Assembly (NCBI GenBank): GCA_033980235.1
Contig: CM067059.1
Coordinates: 19,974,100-20,038,099, forward strand
Source: Diadema setosum
Lineage: Eukaryota > Echinodermata > Echinoidea > Diadematoida > Diadematidae
Direction of reading: 5' to 3'
Length of the DNA: 64,000 nt
The translations under genes and the position numbers were made by a program. Under the pieces are notes generated by a model, which saw only the letters and a list, made by a program, of their open reading frames with translations, did not search any database and was not told where the DNA came from. Positions 53,807 to 64,000 of this stretch are shown here, piece after piece (within the stretch, counting starts at the first letter, position 1; every line of letters starts with the position of its first letter).

Positions 53807-56744
53807 GGCGACAAACCTCGTATCTACAAAATGTCATATGTTCAGGAGAGAAAAACAAAAAACAAAAACAAAAAGCAAACAAACATGGCAGCCAAAGCAC
53901 TATAACAAATGAGAGAACCTTTCCTTTGACATGCCATGGTAGCTTCATTTTTGGGGTAAGACAGCTAAGGTTTGGACAGGACATCATTAACTGATTATCT
54001 GTTTAGTCAAGAAAGTCATTTTCACTAAAATTTCAGATACAGGGTCTTCTTTTCCAGCGACGATATCATATATACACACGAGGGGATGGAAAAATCACAG
54101 GTAACGCGCAGTAAAAAAATAGAAATGATAAAAACAAACAAACAAACAACAACATGTGAGTTAATAGTTGATAGCCCAGTACTTACGAATATCATAATCA
54201 CGCAGAGTGCTTTTGAAATTACCTTTATATTGATATCTACTATAGTGGTCATGGATGCAACCATTTCTAGTGAAGTAATCAGAACATGCCACAAGTTTCA
54301 TCAGAATACGCGGCGAGACTCATAAGAATACAAGACAAATTTCAACACCAAATACCAGCAGGCCATAATTTAATATTACTCTTATAGCCAAAAAAGGATT
54401 AACTTCACATCAGTCTGCGGAGCCCTTCTTCGCTATCACAGGCATTACTTTATAACAATTGTGCATAAAGATTTTTTTCAGTCTTATCTCTGTGTTTGTA
54501 CGTTTCAGTATGATGTCAATATCATTTTTCTTTCCATTACGTGTTAAAGTTCCGTTTGAGACATATCGGAATATCTCAGTATATTACAATACCATTGTGG
54601 CATTCATTTTGGATGCCATTAATTGTAGGCATATTTGACAAATTTGCTCAACAGAGTCGAATTCAAGAATACGGATTATTGCTTTTGATCACTCGCTTCA
54701 CGTAATAGCACAATATTTCACAATTTGTAAGAAAATATCAAGGAATTTCCGTTCATACAGGACATTTGTAAATATCTCAAAACCTTAAGCACCCTCGAAA
54801 TGCGGTGAGACCATCAATTTATTTTCAAATTTTCACCATTTAGAAAAAAATATTAACATTGGAATTTCACTTTCTGCCAATTATTTTGGCTGTCATCTTG
54901 GACATCTCAAAACCCTAAGGAACGCAAAAATGGCAACAACAAAATGTCGAGGGTGCTGAATAGGATCTCAAAAATTTCAATACTGACAGTTATTTTGGCG
55001 GTCATCTTGGAATTCTCAAAACCCCCCAAAACACAAGAGTTGCATCAACCAGGTTCGGATTCAGCACCCTCAAAAAAGGGTAAAACCACCAATTGTTTTC
55101 AATTTTACACCATTTAGAACGAATAAGGGGGGCCTACATGGGAATTTCCGTTTTTGACGGCCATCTTTGTCATCTCAAAACCATTAAGGATGCAAGAGCT
55201 GTATCCTGCAGCTTCAAATTCAGCAAACTCAAAATAGGGTAAAACCATCAATTAATTTGTTTTCAATTGACACCATTTAGAATGAAAAAGGGGGTCTTCA
55301 TTTGAGTTTCCATTTTTGGCGGTCATTTTGATGGCCATCTTTATTATCTCAAAACCGTTAAGGATACAAGAGTTTTATCAAGTCTGATTCAGCACCCTCG
55401 AACTAGGGTAAAACCATCAATAGTTTTTTCAAAAATTTTTATCAAGTCTGATTCAGCACCCTCGAACTAGGGTAACACCATCAATAGTTTTTTTCAATTT
55501 CTCACCATTTAGAAGGAAATACAGGGGAATTTCCGGTTTTGGCGGCCATTTTGGCTGCCATCTTGAATATCTCAGAACCCATAACGATGCAAGAATTGCA
55601 TCATCCCGATTCGGATTCAGCACCGTCGAAATATCTTCGAACTATCAATTGTTTTTAATTACACACCACTATTAAAGAAGGAAATACACGTATGTACATA
55701 GGAATTTCCGGTTTGGGCGGCCATTTTGGCGGCCATTTTGGTGGCCATCTTGAATATCTCAAAATCCTCAATGATGCAAGAGTCGCATCAGCCAGATTCG
55801 GATTCAGCATCCTCGAAATAGCTTAGAACCATGAATTGTTTTGAACTTCTTACCATTTAGAATTAAATAGGCCTACATAGGAATTTCCGGGTAATTTGGT
55901 TGCCATTTTGGCGGCCATCTTGAATATCTCAATATCCTCAAGGATGCAAGAGTCGCATCAGCCAGATTCGGATTCAGCACCTTCGAAATAGCTTAGAACC
56001 ATCAATTGTTTCAATGTCTCACCGTTTAGAAGGAAATACACAGGAATTTCCGATTTTGGCGGCCATTTTGGCGGCCATCTTGAATATCTCAAAATCCTCA
56101 AGGATGCAAGAGTTGCATCATCCAGATTTGGATTCAGCACTCTCGAAATAGGGTAAAACCATCAAAAAACATTGGGTGGACGGTAAAACACGGTTCAGCC
56201 TTTGGCACCCAGACTACAATGACACCCGGTAGATCTAGATAAAAAGAACGCCGTATCAGCACGATTGACAAGAGATGCGACGCATTAGTCTACATCTATA
56301 GGGCCTGCTAAATATTTTCGACTTGCCCACATTATGTACTATGTACTTTCGTACAAGGCATCAACCATGAAATACGAATGTGCCTACTCTTGGGTATACG
56401 GAACCTCAGCAGACAAGCATGTCTAAGCAGTTATATACCTGTGTCCTACACCACGTGCTAAAACTTTATACGGTCACCTACTTCCACCCCACCCCACCCA
56501 CAACAAATCAACCGTAAAAAAGAAAAGCGAGCGGCCAGTGGCTATAACACGAAATTTGTGTTTCTAGAGTTTATCTTAGACAGTGAGCACTACGTCTAAT
56601 GATGATATTTGCAGGTAAATATATTTACTTGACAAGACAACCTCACTGATATATTCAAATCGCATTCATGTCATAAGAAAAAAAAGAAACTTGCGCGAGA
56701 CTTGCCCAACATAGCAACGAATGATGCAACCAAATAATGCGCTT

Positions 56745-57125
56745 TGTAAAGGGGGTATCTCACCGGGCTTGAAACTAGTTCGCGACTAGTTTGCGATTCT
56801 TTTGCTAGTTGCAGAGACGTCTCCGCGACGTCTCCGAGACGTCTCCTGAAAATTACGAGTCTCCGATTAGTCTTAGACGCAAGAAATTTAAACATGTTCG
56901 GTTTTTCGCGAAGTCTCCGTGACGTCTCCGAGACGTCTCCATCAGTCGCGGAGACGTCGCGGAGACTAATCATATCCGCGACTGCTGAGACGTCTCCGCG
57001 ACGTCTCCGCGATGTCTCAGAGACGTCTCAGAGACGTCGCCGAGACCTGCTGGAGACCAGAAAACTGGTGAGAGGTCGCGGAGACGTCTCCGCAACGTCT
57101 CCGCGACTCTATTTGACGCTGTTTG
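56745..57125. repeat. Cluster of GAGACGTCTC palindromes
   Basis: GACGTC occurs about eleven times in 300 bp, usually as GAGACGTCTCCGCGACGTCTCC or with the 10-bp perfect palindrome GAGACGTCTC. Both strands are open here and give RDVSETS-type repeats, which I treat as a by-product of the palindromes, not protein. Confidence 0.75.
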
Positions 57126-57129
57126 ACCT

Positions 57130-59230
57130 ACTTTGAAAACTACGTGACCTATCTGCGTGCTGACACCCTGCCTAGATCAAGTCAGGTGATCCTGCAACGG
57201 CTCCCTCATATTTGAAATTTTTTGGCACCTGCCATAACTCGTCTCAGAGATGTCTCCTTGGTGAGACCGCAAGACATCTTATGTTCATGTCCGTATGGAT
57301 TGAATAGTACATTGTAATTATAATCTGTGCAGTCTATGGGTCCTTTATGAAAAAAAAATACAGTGAATCTAGATTTGAATAGGCATATTATAGAGAGCAG
57401 AAAAACTTCACCGGCTCCTTACACTGTGTCATGAGAAGCAATTATGTGTGTTCATTTTGATGGGTGCCCATTTCAACCGTAGTACACTCAACAACAACAG
57501 AAAAGAGAGAGAAATTAAACACTTTTTCAAGTTTATATTTCTCATATAATTTTTGGCGAAATGTTAACGTATTATATACCAAAATGAAAGGTAATTTTAA
57601 CTGGCTAGCTACTTGGTAAGTCAATAGAAAAGGAAACTGAACGAATGAGTGAACACCTTTGTTTTTCTCTTCCAAGGCACAAAAGTGAAAATTGCAAAAA
57701 TGATCAAATTGTCATTCATGCGTAGATGCTTTCCAATGTAACAATAAGAACAAGAGACAAAATTAACACGATAAAGAACTTGGATTCAGTTGCAAATATG
57801 TACCTATGATCTCTACAATGTCTTTGAAGCCCTAAAGAACAATAAAGGCTAAAAATAATGGAGGAAAATGAAGAAAATTCTGTCGAATCCAAATTCAGAT
57901 GAAATGAGAAAAGAAGCAACATTAAGAAAAATGGTATCATTTTGAACTGATTTCTCAAATTAGGGAAATTGTAAAGTTCCTCTTAATATTGACACTCTAG
58001 ATTAATAGCAATTAAATTACCTTTAATATGGTGTATAATACATTGATTTTCATCAAAATCTTCTATGAAAGTTTTGAATTCGAAAAAGTATTTACTTTCT
58101 TTTTTTGCTTAGTGTAGACATACGTACCTCGACGCTTCGCATATATGCAATCATACTCTGCATGCAAAAAACAAAATAAAACTACTATGCATGCTCTATA
58201 CAGGTGCAAGGCTATAATGAAATTTAAACTTAAATAATGTCAAAATGACAGCCTGTCCACAAGAGAAACAAATGTTTCGTAATCAGCTATTATCTCGCTT
58301 ACCTGCTGTCACTTGGCTGTGAGTTTAATGCTCGGATCGAGGGGAATACAGGATTGTGCCGTTATGATAGGCGTTTTCGACGTGCCTATCACATAACTTC
58401 TAGCAACCAGGGACACTATGAACACCACAAAGACTTCGATAATCTGAATGACCTTTTTTCTAGTTCTGGAAAGCGGCATGACGAAGGCTGTGTTACGCAA
58501 CACTAAGAATAGATCTCAGATAAAAGAATGTCGTTTTACGTTTTTGTTTTTGTTTTTTAGTACCTAGCAAGACACGAACTGCAGCTAGTGTAGCCTATTC
58601 TTTTATTGAACAGAAATATTTGTTGTTCTTATTTTTTTTTAATTCGACTCCAACAACCATGACGACTGTGGATGCAAATATAAACACGTACAATGTACAC
58701 ACTCAAAGCTGGTACAATGTATATATCAAGCTCGGCATGTATGCCTATAAATCCGTATTTAGTTCGAATTAAAACTGTACGGTCCGCACTTATTCAATAT
58801 ACAGGCTTTGCACTGTTTTCTAGCTCCAAGCAGTTCTGCAGAGTGCTTACAATGACGTAAGCAAAACAAAGCCTAGCTACTCTGTCCACATGATTTTCTT
58901 GTGAAATGCAACTATAATGAATTTAGAGAATCACGCCTTTATGCCAGAGAAAATTTCCTTCTTGTCATTGTAGCGGCTTCCTCTCTGGTCTGCAAAATCT
59001 TTGATAATTTCTCTAATAAACAACACGTAATGCCACTCTAAAATTGATACACTGAAATGAGGAAATTACTTTGTACTCCTGAAACCGACTGGTGACGCAT
59101 TAAAGAAGTATTCGTTTGAAAACATAAAGAATCAAAATATTTTGTTTCATTATAATTTCTTACATTTGTAAAAAAAAAAAAAGCAAATCAAAACAAAAAG
59201 CATTGATGCCCATACAGCTTCCACAAGTAC
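57130..59230. other. Intergenic spacer, one doubtful exon
   Basis: No repeats were recognised. A small membrane-anchor-like frame at 58309-58503 is listed separately. The rest shows nothing. Confidence 0.4.
58309..58503 (-). other. Possible small exon or 5' untranslated exon with a donor site
   Basis: The frame runs from MLRNTAFVMPLSRTRKKVIQ through one hydrophobic segment (IIEVFVVFIVSLVARSYVIG) to LTAK and a TGA. Six bases after the stop is a strong donor-like CAGCAG|GTAAGC (about 58303). It may be the first, untranslated exon of BHMT-B joined to the acceptor-like site at 50553, or a short signal-anchor exon of an unknown gene. No similarity known. Confidence 0.25.
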
Positions 59231-59239
59231 ATATACTCT

Positions 59240-59533
59240 CTATTAAAAAAAAATTCGAGTGAAAATATTCACTCTTAAAGGAGTGAATACAAAAAAGAGT
59301 GAATTTAGAGTGAAATTGGAGTGAATTTTGAGTGAAAATGTTCATTTTCACTCATTTTGGAGTGACCTCAGGGATCACTCGAAGATTTTGGAGGGATTCC
59401 TGAGATCACTCCAAAACGAGTGAAAATGAACATTTTCACTCAAAATTCACTCCGTTTTCACTCTAAATTCACTCTTATTTGTATTCACTCCTTCAAGAGT
59501 GAATATTTTCACTCGATTTTTTTTTAGAGAGTA
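59240..59533. mobile_element. Palindromic MITE of AGTGAATTT/AGTGAAAAT repeats, larger copy
   Basis: CTCTATTAAAAAAAAATTCG at the left mirrors CGATTTTTTTTTAGAGAG at the right. The arms contain GAGTGAATACAAA, GAGTGAATTTAGAGTGAAAT and AGTGAAAATG words, meeting at GATCACTCGAAG/GATCACTCC. Same family as 27976-28168. Confidence 0.88.
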
Positions 59534-60536
59534 ATATATACTGTACATTATACAAAGGGATTGTATTTCTTTACACGATAAAAATTATCAATACGTCGTA
59601 ATCTGAACGTGAGAACTGGACAAACGTAAAAATTCAGCAGGTCCATATTATCAGAGGAAAGAAGCGGAGGGAGGGGTAGAGTGGGACTGTTGTGCATATT
59701 AATGAGTGTATTATTGCTATAGGGAAATCAGTCGTCCCTGGACAGTTCGTTACTAGATACGCGGAAAATGTGTATCATCATCGCATACCACACCTTTTGC
59801 ATATTGCAGTATCATGGGGATACTGCAGTGCACATTCCGAACATGTACTAACGTACTATCCACATAAAATACGGGATGTAGTACATTGTATATACATGTA
59901 CTTATCATACAATGCACAGGACAGATTGGATGGGTGAGGATTGAGTTCAACTTTTTAGAATGTTTACACCCACTCTCTGTACGCTAGTGGGTTTTAAACT
60001 GTTTCAAATTCTCGTCGATCTATGAAATAGGCTTGTGCATCATTCGTTTTATGAAAGGGGCCCGTAAATTTATTAAATTCAAGCCCCCCCCCCAAAAAAA
60101 AAAAAAAATAAATAAAATAAAATAAAATAAAAAATAAAAAAAAATATGCATCCGGTACACCTACAACACTATACAAAGGCGTGAGCCATGTGTTCGGATT
60201 TTACTGGAAGCATGGCTCAGTGTGTATATATCAGTAAAATCAATGAATGATAATTGACCAATCAGATTGCAGAGATTCTACAGCCCATACTTTATGATAC
60301 CAGCTTGGATGCCGTTCGATTTGTAACGTACAGTGCGCGCACGCTGGCCGCAGCAACATTTCAGTGACGTCATCATACTTTCCCGGGTAGGATTTACCTC
60401 GAGAACGTCCTGACTGACAGCTTCACTGAGTGTCCTCCGGAGGCTACCCAGAGTCTATCCTGACTATGGACGGTAAGGCATGATTTCCCTCGAGGTTCTC
60501 CAGAGGCTAGTCGGAGGCTATCCACTGTGCTGCGTC
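59534..60536. other. Intergenic spacer, nothing recognised
   Basis: A C-run/A-run with (AAAT)n at 60085-60140 is the only marked feature. Confidence 0.5.
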
Positions 60537-61111
60537 TTAAAGGAAACCAAAACCCAAAGACAAATGTGGATTGAGTTAAAGCAGCAACATTAGTAGAACA
60601 CATCATTGAAAGTTTGAGGAAAATCGGACAATCAATGCAAAAGTTGGGAATTTTTACAGTTTTGGTGTTGGAACCGCTGGATGAGGAGACTACTAGAGAT
60701 TATGACGTATGTGTGGACAACAATATAAAGAAAATATAAAGAAAATTCCACAAAGACTTTTACTTTTCTATGGATAGCATAATGAAAGTCCACTATGACT
60801 AACTACTTTCAGAAAGCAGGGGGAATTGATTACTACCCTTAACGTATGTAAGTATCAAGTTGATGGAGTGTAATTTTCATGAAAAATGAATTTTTGTGGA
60901 ATTCCCTTTATTATTTTCTTTATATTGTTGTCCACACATACGTCATAATCTCCAGTAGTCTCCTCATCCAGCTGTTCAAACACCAAAACTTTAAAAATTC
61001 ATAACTTTTGCATCGATTGTCTGATTAACCTCAAATTTTCACTGATGTGTTCTACTAATGTTGCTGCTTTCACTCAATCCATATTGCTGTTTGGGTTTTG
61101 GTTTCCTTTAA
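60537..61111. mobile_element. Palindromic MITE flanked by TTAA, family 2 variant, 575 bp
   Basis: TTAA-AGGAAACCAAAACCCAAA pairs with TTTGGGTTTTGGTTTCCT-TTAA. It shares ACATCATTGAAAGTTTGAGG and CGCTGGATGAGGAGACTACT with the 33324 element, but its tips differ. Confidence 0.9.
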
Positions 61112-62227
61112 TTTCTTTAGAATATTTAATACCTACTGAATAGATCTTCATTCCCTGCCCCACCTGGTACATTTTAAAAACCACAATCAGTCACTTAATT
61201 GTTAGAGAATAATTATGATTGTGCATCGAAGTGTACGCGTTCATCGGCAATTGCAACGGCCGACTGTAAAAGAGAATTTTCCGCTGTGTGCGTACCCCCA
61301 TAGAGATCAGAGATAAAGTTGTACACAATTCGTTACGGGGCTCTCAAATACTACATGTATTACGTGGATATCCGATCAGGGCCTGCTTTACCACTCCATG
61401 GTGTCCCCACGCTACTGGGTTTTTAACAGACGCGAGGTAACAATGTTGTCAATATTTGTCCTCCGGAGGTTACCTCGAGTTGACTGGGTATCAGTGTGAG
61501 CCGCTGTATACCCTATAAGAGGAGTACAATGTATTCCAAAATATGAGACTTAAATTACTACTAATTTTACGTTTAAATGTGAATGCTATCATGATGTTAA
61601 ACTCATTGCATAACTCATTGCATGCTATTAGGCAACGTACACTTTGGTGTTCATGTTTTCTTCGTCTTCTTCTTCTTCTTCTGCTTTTGAACAACATCCA
61701 TACGTGATATGCATGCATGGTAATATACTTTTTTATGGTAGAATTGTTAAGGCATTAATGTGATTTGGTCAAGATGCTCTAATTTGCCGCTCCTGGAGTA
61801 TAACTTTGAAACTTTGAAAGTCTTAAAAGAAGAACACTTTCAAATCAAGGACTATCTTGTCTGAAATTTATTCTCTAACCTAATACATTACGATACACAT
61901 GCAGTGAAATCGATGTATGAAGTGTTGTTTGGGGTAATGACGAAACAATATTAATATAGCCGACTATCGTTATAATGATATTATCGAGACCGGCAGTTTA
62001 ACTTTTTCGTTTTATCGAAATTTCGTTATAACCTAACGAATAAAGTATGATACAGATGATAATTTTGGTACCTGAATCTTCATTTCATTATGACGGCAAA
62101 TTTCGTAAAAACCGTGTCCGTTATAACGGGATTATAATACATTGTTTACATATACCTGTGTTTGTATATACTACATGTATATGTGTGTGTGTCCGTTTTC
62201 CAAGCTCTTTCCCGTATCCTGCCACTT
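61112..62227. other. Intergenic spacer, nothing certain
   Basis: An inverted-repeat-like patch of CGTTATAA and TTTCGTTATAAC words lies at about 61960-62130 and may be a worn MITE. No gene seen. Confidence 0.4.
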
Positions 62228-62667
62228 TTAAAGGTATTAGCCCACATTTGTAAACCTGCAGCAATTGGTCTCATAGTAAGCATGGAGTTTGGGTATGATT
62301 GCAGTAACACCTGTGCAAAATTTCGTTCCAATTAGTCCATTACTTTCATAAAAATAAATGAAAATGCACCGTATGCATGCGTATAACGCTCGCTAGCTCC
62401 GGTCCACGTACGTACTACATGCATGCGATACAATGTGTAAGTTACATGTACGTAGCTAGCCCGCGCTCGTAATTCGATTTTGGGTCGGGCTGACCCGGTT
62501 TGAAAATTGATTTTAAAGCGATGATTTTTTCTCTTTTATCGAATGGTATAGACAAAGAGCAACAGGTGAGGTATGTTACTGTTATAACTTGTACTTGAAG
62601 TCATATTGGACATGTTTTATGCAGTTTTGATTTTCGTGGGTTTGCAAATGTGGGTTAATACCTTTAA
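62228..62667. mobile_element. MITE flanked by TTAA, family 4, 440 bp
   Basis: TTAA-AGGTATTAGCCCACATTTG with AAACCTGCA mirrors CAAATGTGGGTTAATACCT-TTAA. Only about 30 bp at each end pair. The interior is unique, with GTACGTAGCTAGC-type small palindromes. Confidence 0.85.
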
Positions 62668-63470
62668 AACAATCATCAATGTGATTATTACACTTAAGGC
62701 TTTGACAGCCTTGTTCCACATTGAAAATTGCACCATACAAGGTCATCATTATCTCTGTCTCTAAGATACTCCATACTCATTCTCTTTTCATATTATGTTT
62801 ACACTAAGAGAAATATTCAGTATGTACGTTGGCAAACCGACGCAAGCGTTCTGTCTGTTTGTTTGTTTGCTTTTCCATTCGATTTAAAAAGAATCACTGT
62901 CCAAGATTCTGCATATGCTTCACAGACTTTTCAGAACGTTCTCAGAGGTAGATCACTCTTTTATCACTTACTCCGTATATGCACATTTCATAACATATAC
63001 TATCAACATACTGTGCATAACCTGATAAAAAGTGTGTGTTTTTTTCTTAAGAAATCCGTCTTTTCTTCCCTAAAGCAAGGACTATAATATTGATGTAAAT
63101 AGAATAAGTTTAATAGCACTTACAAAGCTTACGAATATCTAGTGACAATGACCTCCAGACGCTTGTCTAAAGCTTGCCTGAAGCTTGCCCTACATTGTAA
63201 CAGCCAATACATGCGAAGCGGTTTTCAAATATCTTGGTACATGACTGATTGTACACTGTAGTACGTATACAAAATAAAATGAATAAGATATAGGTATTCA
63301 AGTTCATGGAAAATATCCACAAGTTGAAGAACGCCTTACAAAAGTAGCCTATGGTTCATGTCTATATAAAGCAGTAATGTCGAAGGAAATGAACATTACC
63401 CTTTACACCATTAGGTCAGAATAGGAATACAAAATTCAAACATTGTGATGAAACATAAGTAACTGTTGTC

Positions 63471-63576
63471 TCATGAAGATTTGCTATCGCTACTTTTTGG
63501 TCTCAGTTCTGCTCGTTTCATAATCCAATCTCTTCCAGCAGCGGGCTTCAGTTTCATCCAATAGTCTCTCGATGCT
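63471..63576 (-). CDS. BHMT: BHMT paralogue C, last exon only (gene runs off the right edge)
   Basis: This last exon encodes ASRDYWMKLKPAAGRDWIMK, then RAELRPKSSDSKSS and a TGA stop. The acceptor is GTCACAG|A in the same phase as the last exons of A and B. It is closest to copy B (YWM.LKP.AGR.WI.KRAEL) but has a serine-rich tail nine residues longer. Exons 1-7 should lie beyond position 64000 on the minus strand. No exon 7 was found between 63577 and the edge. Whether the gene is intact cannot be judged. Confidence 0.82.
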
Positions 63577-64000
63577 CTGTGACAAAAACAAAATGAAACA
63601 AGACACGTTGAATGAAGGCAAGATATTATTAAGCAGGGGTGAAGATTCACGCTGGTCCCATTTTCCGACATAGTGTATTTGTTTAAAAATGCAGATCTGC
63701 AGTCGCGACCTTACAAATCTCATATATACAGAGCATGGACCCTAAATTTGTGGTAGGGTCCATCATGTGCAGAGGAAGACAAATTCAAGAAAACTAATAC
63801 AGTGTACCCATTAACTATTTGCATGGTGATGCAAATGAGGAAGTGAGGTTGATGGTAGCAACTACGTAGTCCTTGAAAGAGTTATTTGGTGATAGAAGAC
63901 CAGTCAGGACAGCTAGACAGCTACGGGAGAGTAAACAAGGGGGATGGGTGTGGCAAATACAAAGTAGTGACCGCGACAAAATGAGACAGTGACAAAATAT

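Larger units (their letters stand above)
51517..56216. mobile_element. 4.7-kb foldback element with tandemly repeated arms
   Basis: TAGTCTGGGTGCCAAAG at the left mirrors CTTTGGCACCCAGACTA at the right, and TTTTACCGTCCACCCAATG is shared next. The left arm (51590-52520) has about five to six direct units of 100-205 bp (TGATGGTTTTACCCTATTTC, GCTGAATCCGAATCTGGATG, CATCCTTGAGG, AAGATGGCCGCCAAAATGGC, CCGGAAATTC). The right arm (about 54770-56190) has about eight inverted units of the same kind. The middle (52520-54770) is unpaired. CAA flanks both sides, and TA may also be a target duplication. Confidence 0.88.

Noticed and set aside
56671..57136. RDVSETS repeat proteins on both strands
   Set aside because: Both strands are open because the DNA is palindromic GAGACGTCTC repeat, so neither frame is supported as coding.

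Overview
The window looks like animal nuclear DNA: AT-rich, intron-rich, full of microsatellites, foldback elements and non-LTR retrotransposon remains, with no operons. Several dispersed words (TTAA-flanked foldbacks, the AGGTGAGCTAAAA-ended element, TAGGCCTA words) recall marine invertebrate genomes, above all echinoderms such as sea urchins. That taxonomic reading is from memory, not computed.

The only genes I can support are three head-to-tail paralogues of betaine--homocysteine S-methyltransferase (BHMT) on the minus strand. Copy A (547-23901) and copy B (39487-50519) are complete with eight coding exons each; I found all exons from splice sites, phase and homology. Copy C shows only its last exon (63471-63576); the rest lies past the right edge. 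Exon phases match between A and B throughout, and exon lengths match for exons 1-4, 6 and 7. The cluster is therefore a tandem gene duplication. The proteins (371 and 368 aa) keep the zinc cysteines and the catalytic glutamate region, but are about 35-40 residues shorter at the C-terminus than human BHMT.

The rest is mobile DNA. Intron 1 of copy A holds a 9-kb foldback element (13249-22296) whose arms carry inverted copies of a decayed transposon gene. A 3.6-kb hAT-like element (17982-21603), with an 8-bp target duplication and a ten-copy 263-276-bp tandem array, is inserted in one arm. Intron 6 of copy B holds a broken LINE that is interrupted by another element. The A-B spacer (23902-39486) and the B-C spacer (50520-63470) hold many palindromic MITEs. 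Six or more of these share TTAA target sites and AGG-starting tips. The B-C spacer also has a 4.7-kb foldback (51517-56216) with tandemly repeated arms, and a cluster of GAGACGTCTC palindromes.

The three BHMT copies would act in methionine and one-carbon metabolism, moving a methyl group from betaine (or possibly S-methylmethionine) to homocysteine. Nothing else here has a supported cellular function.
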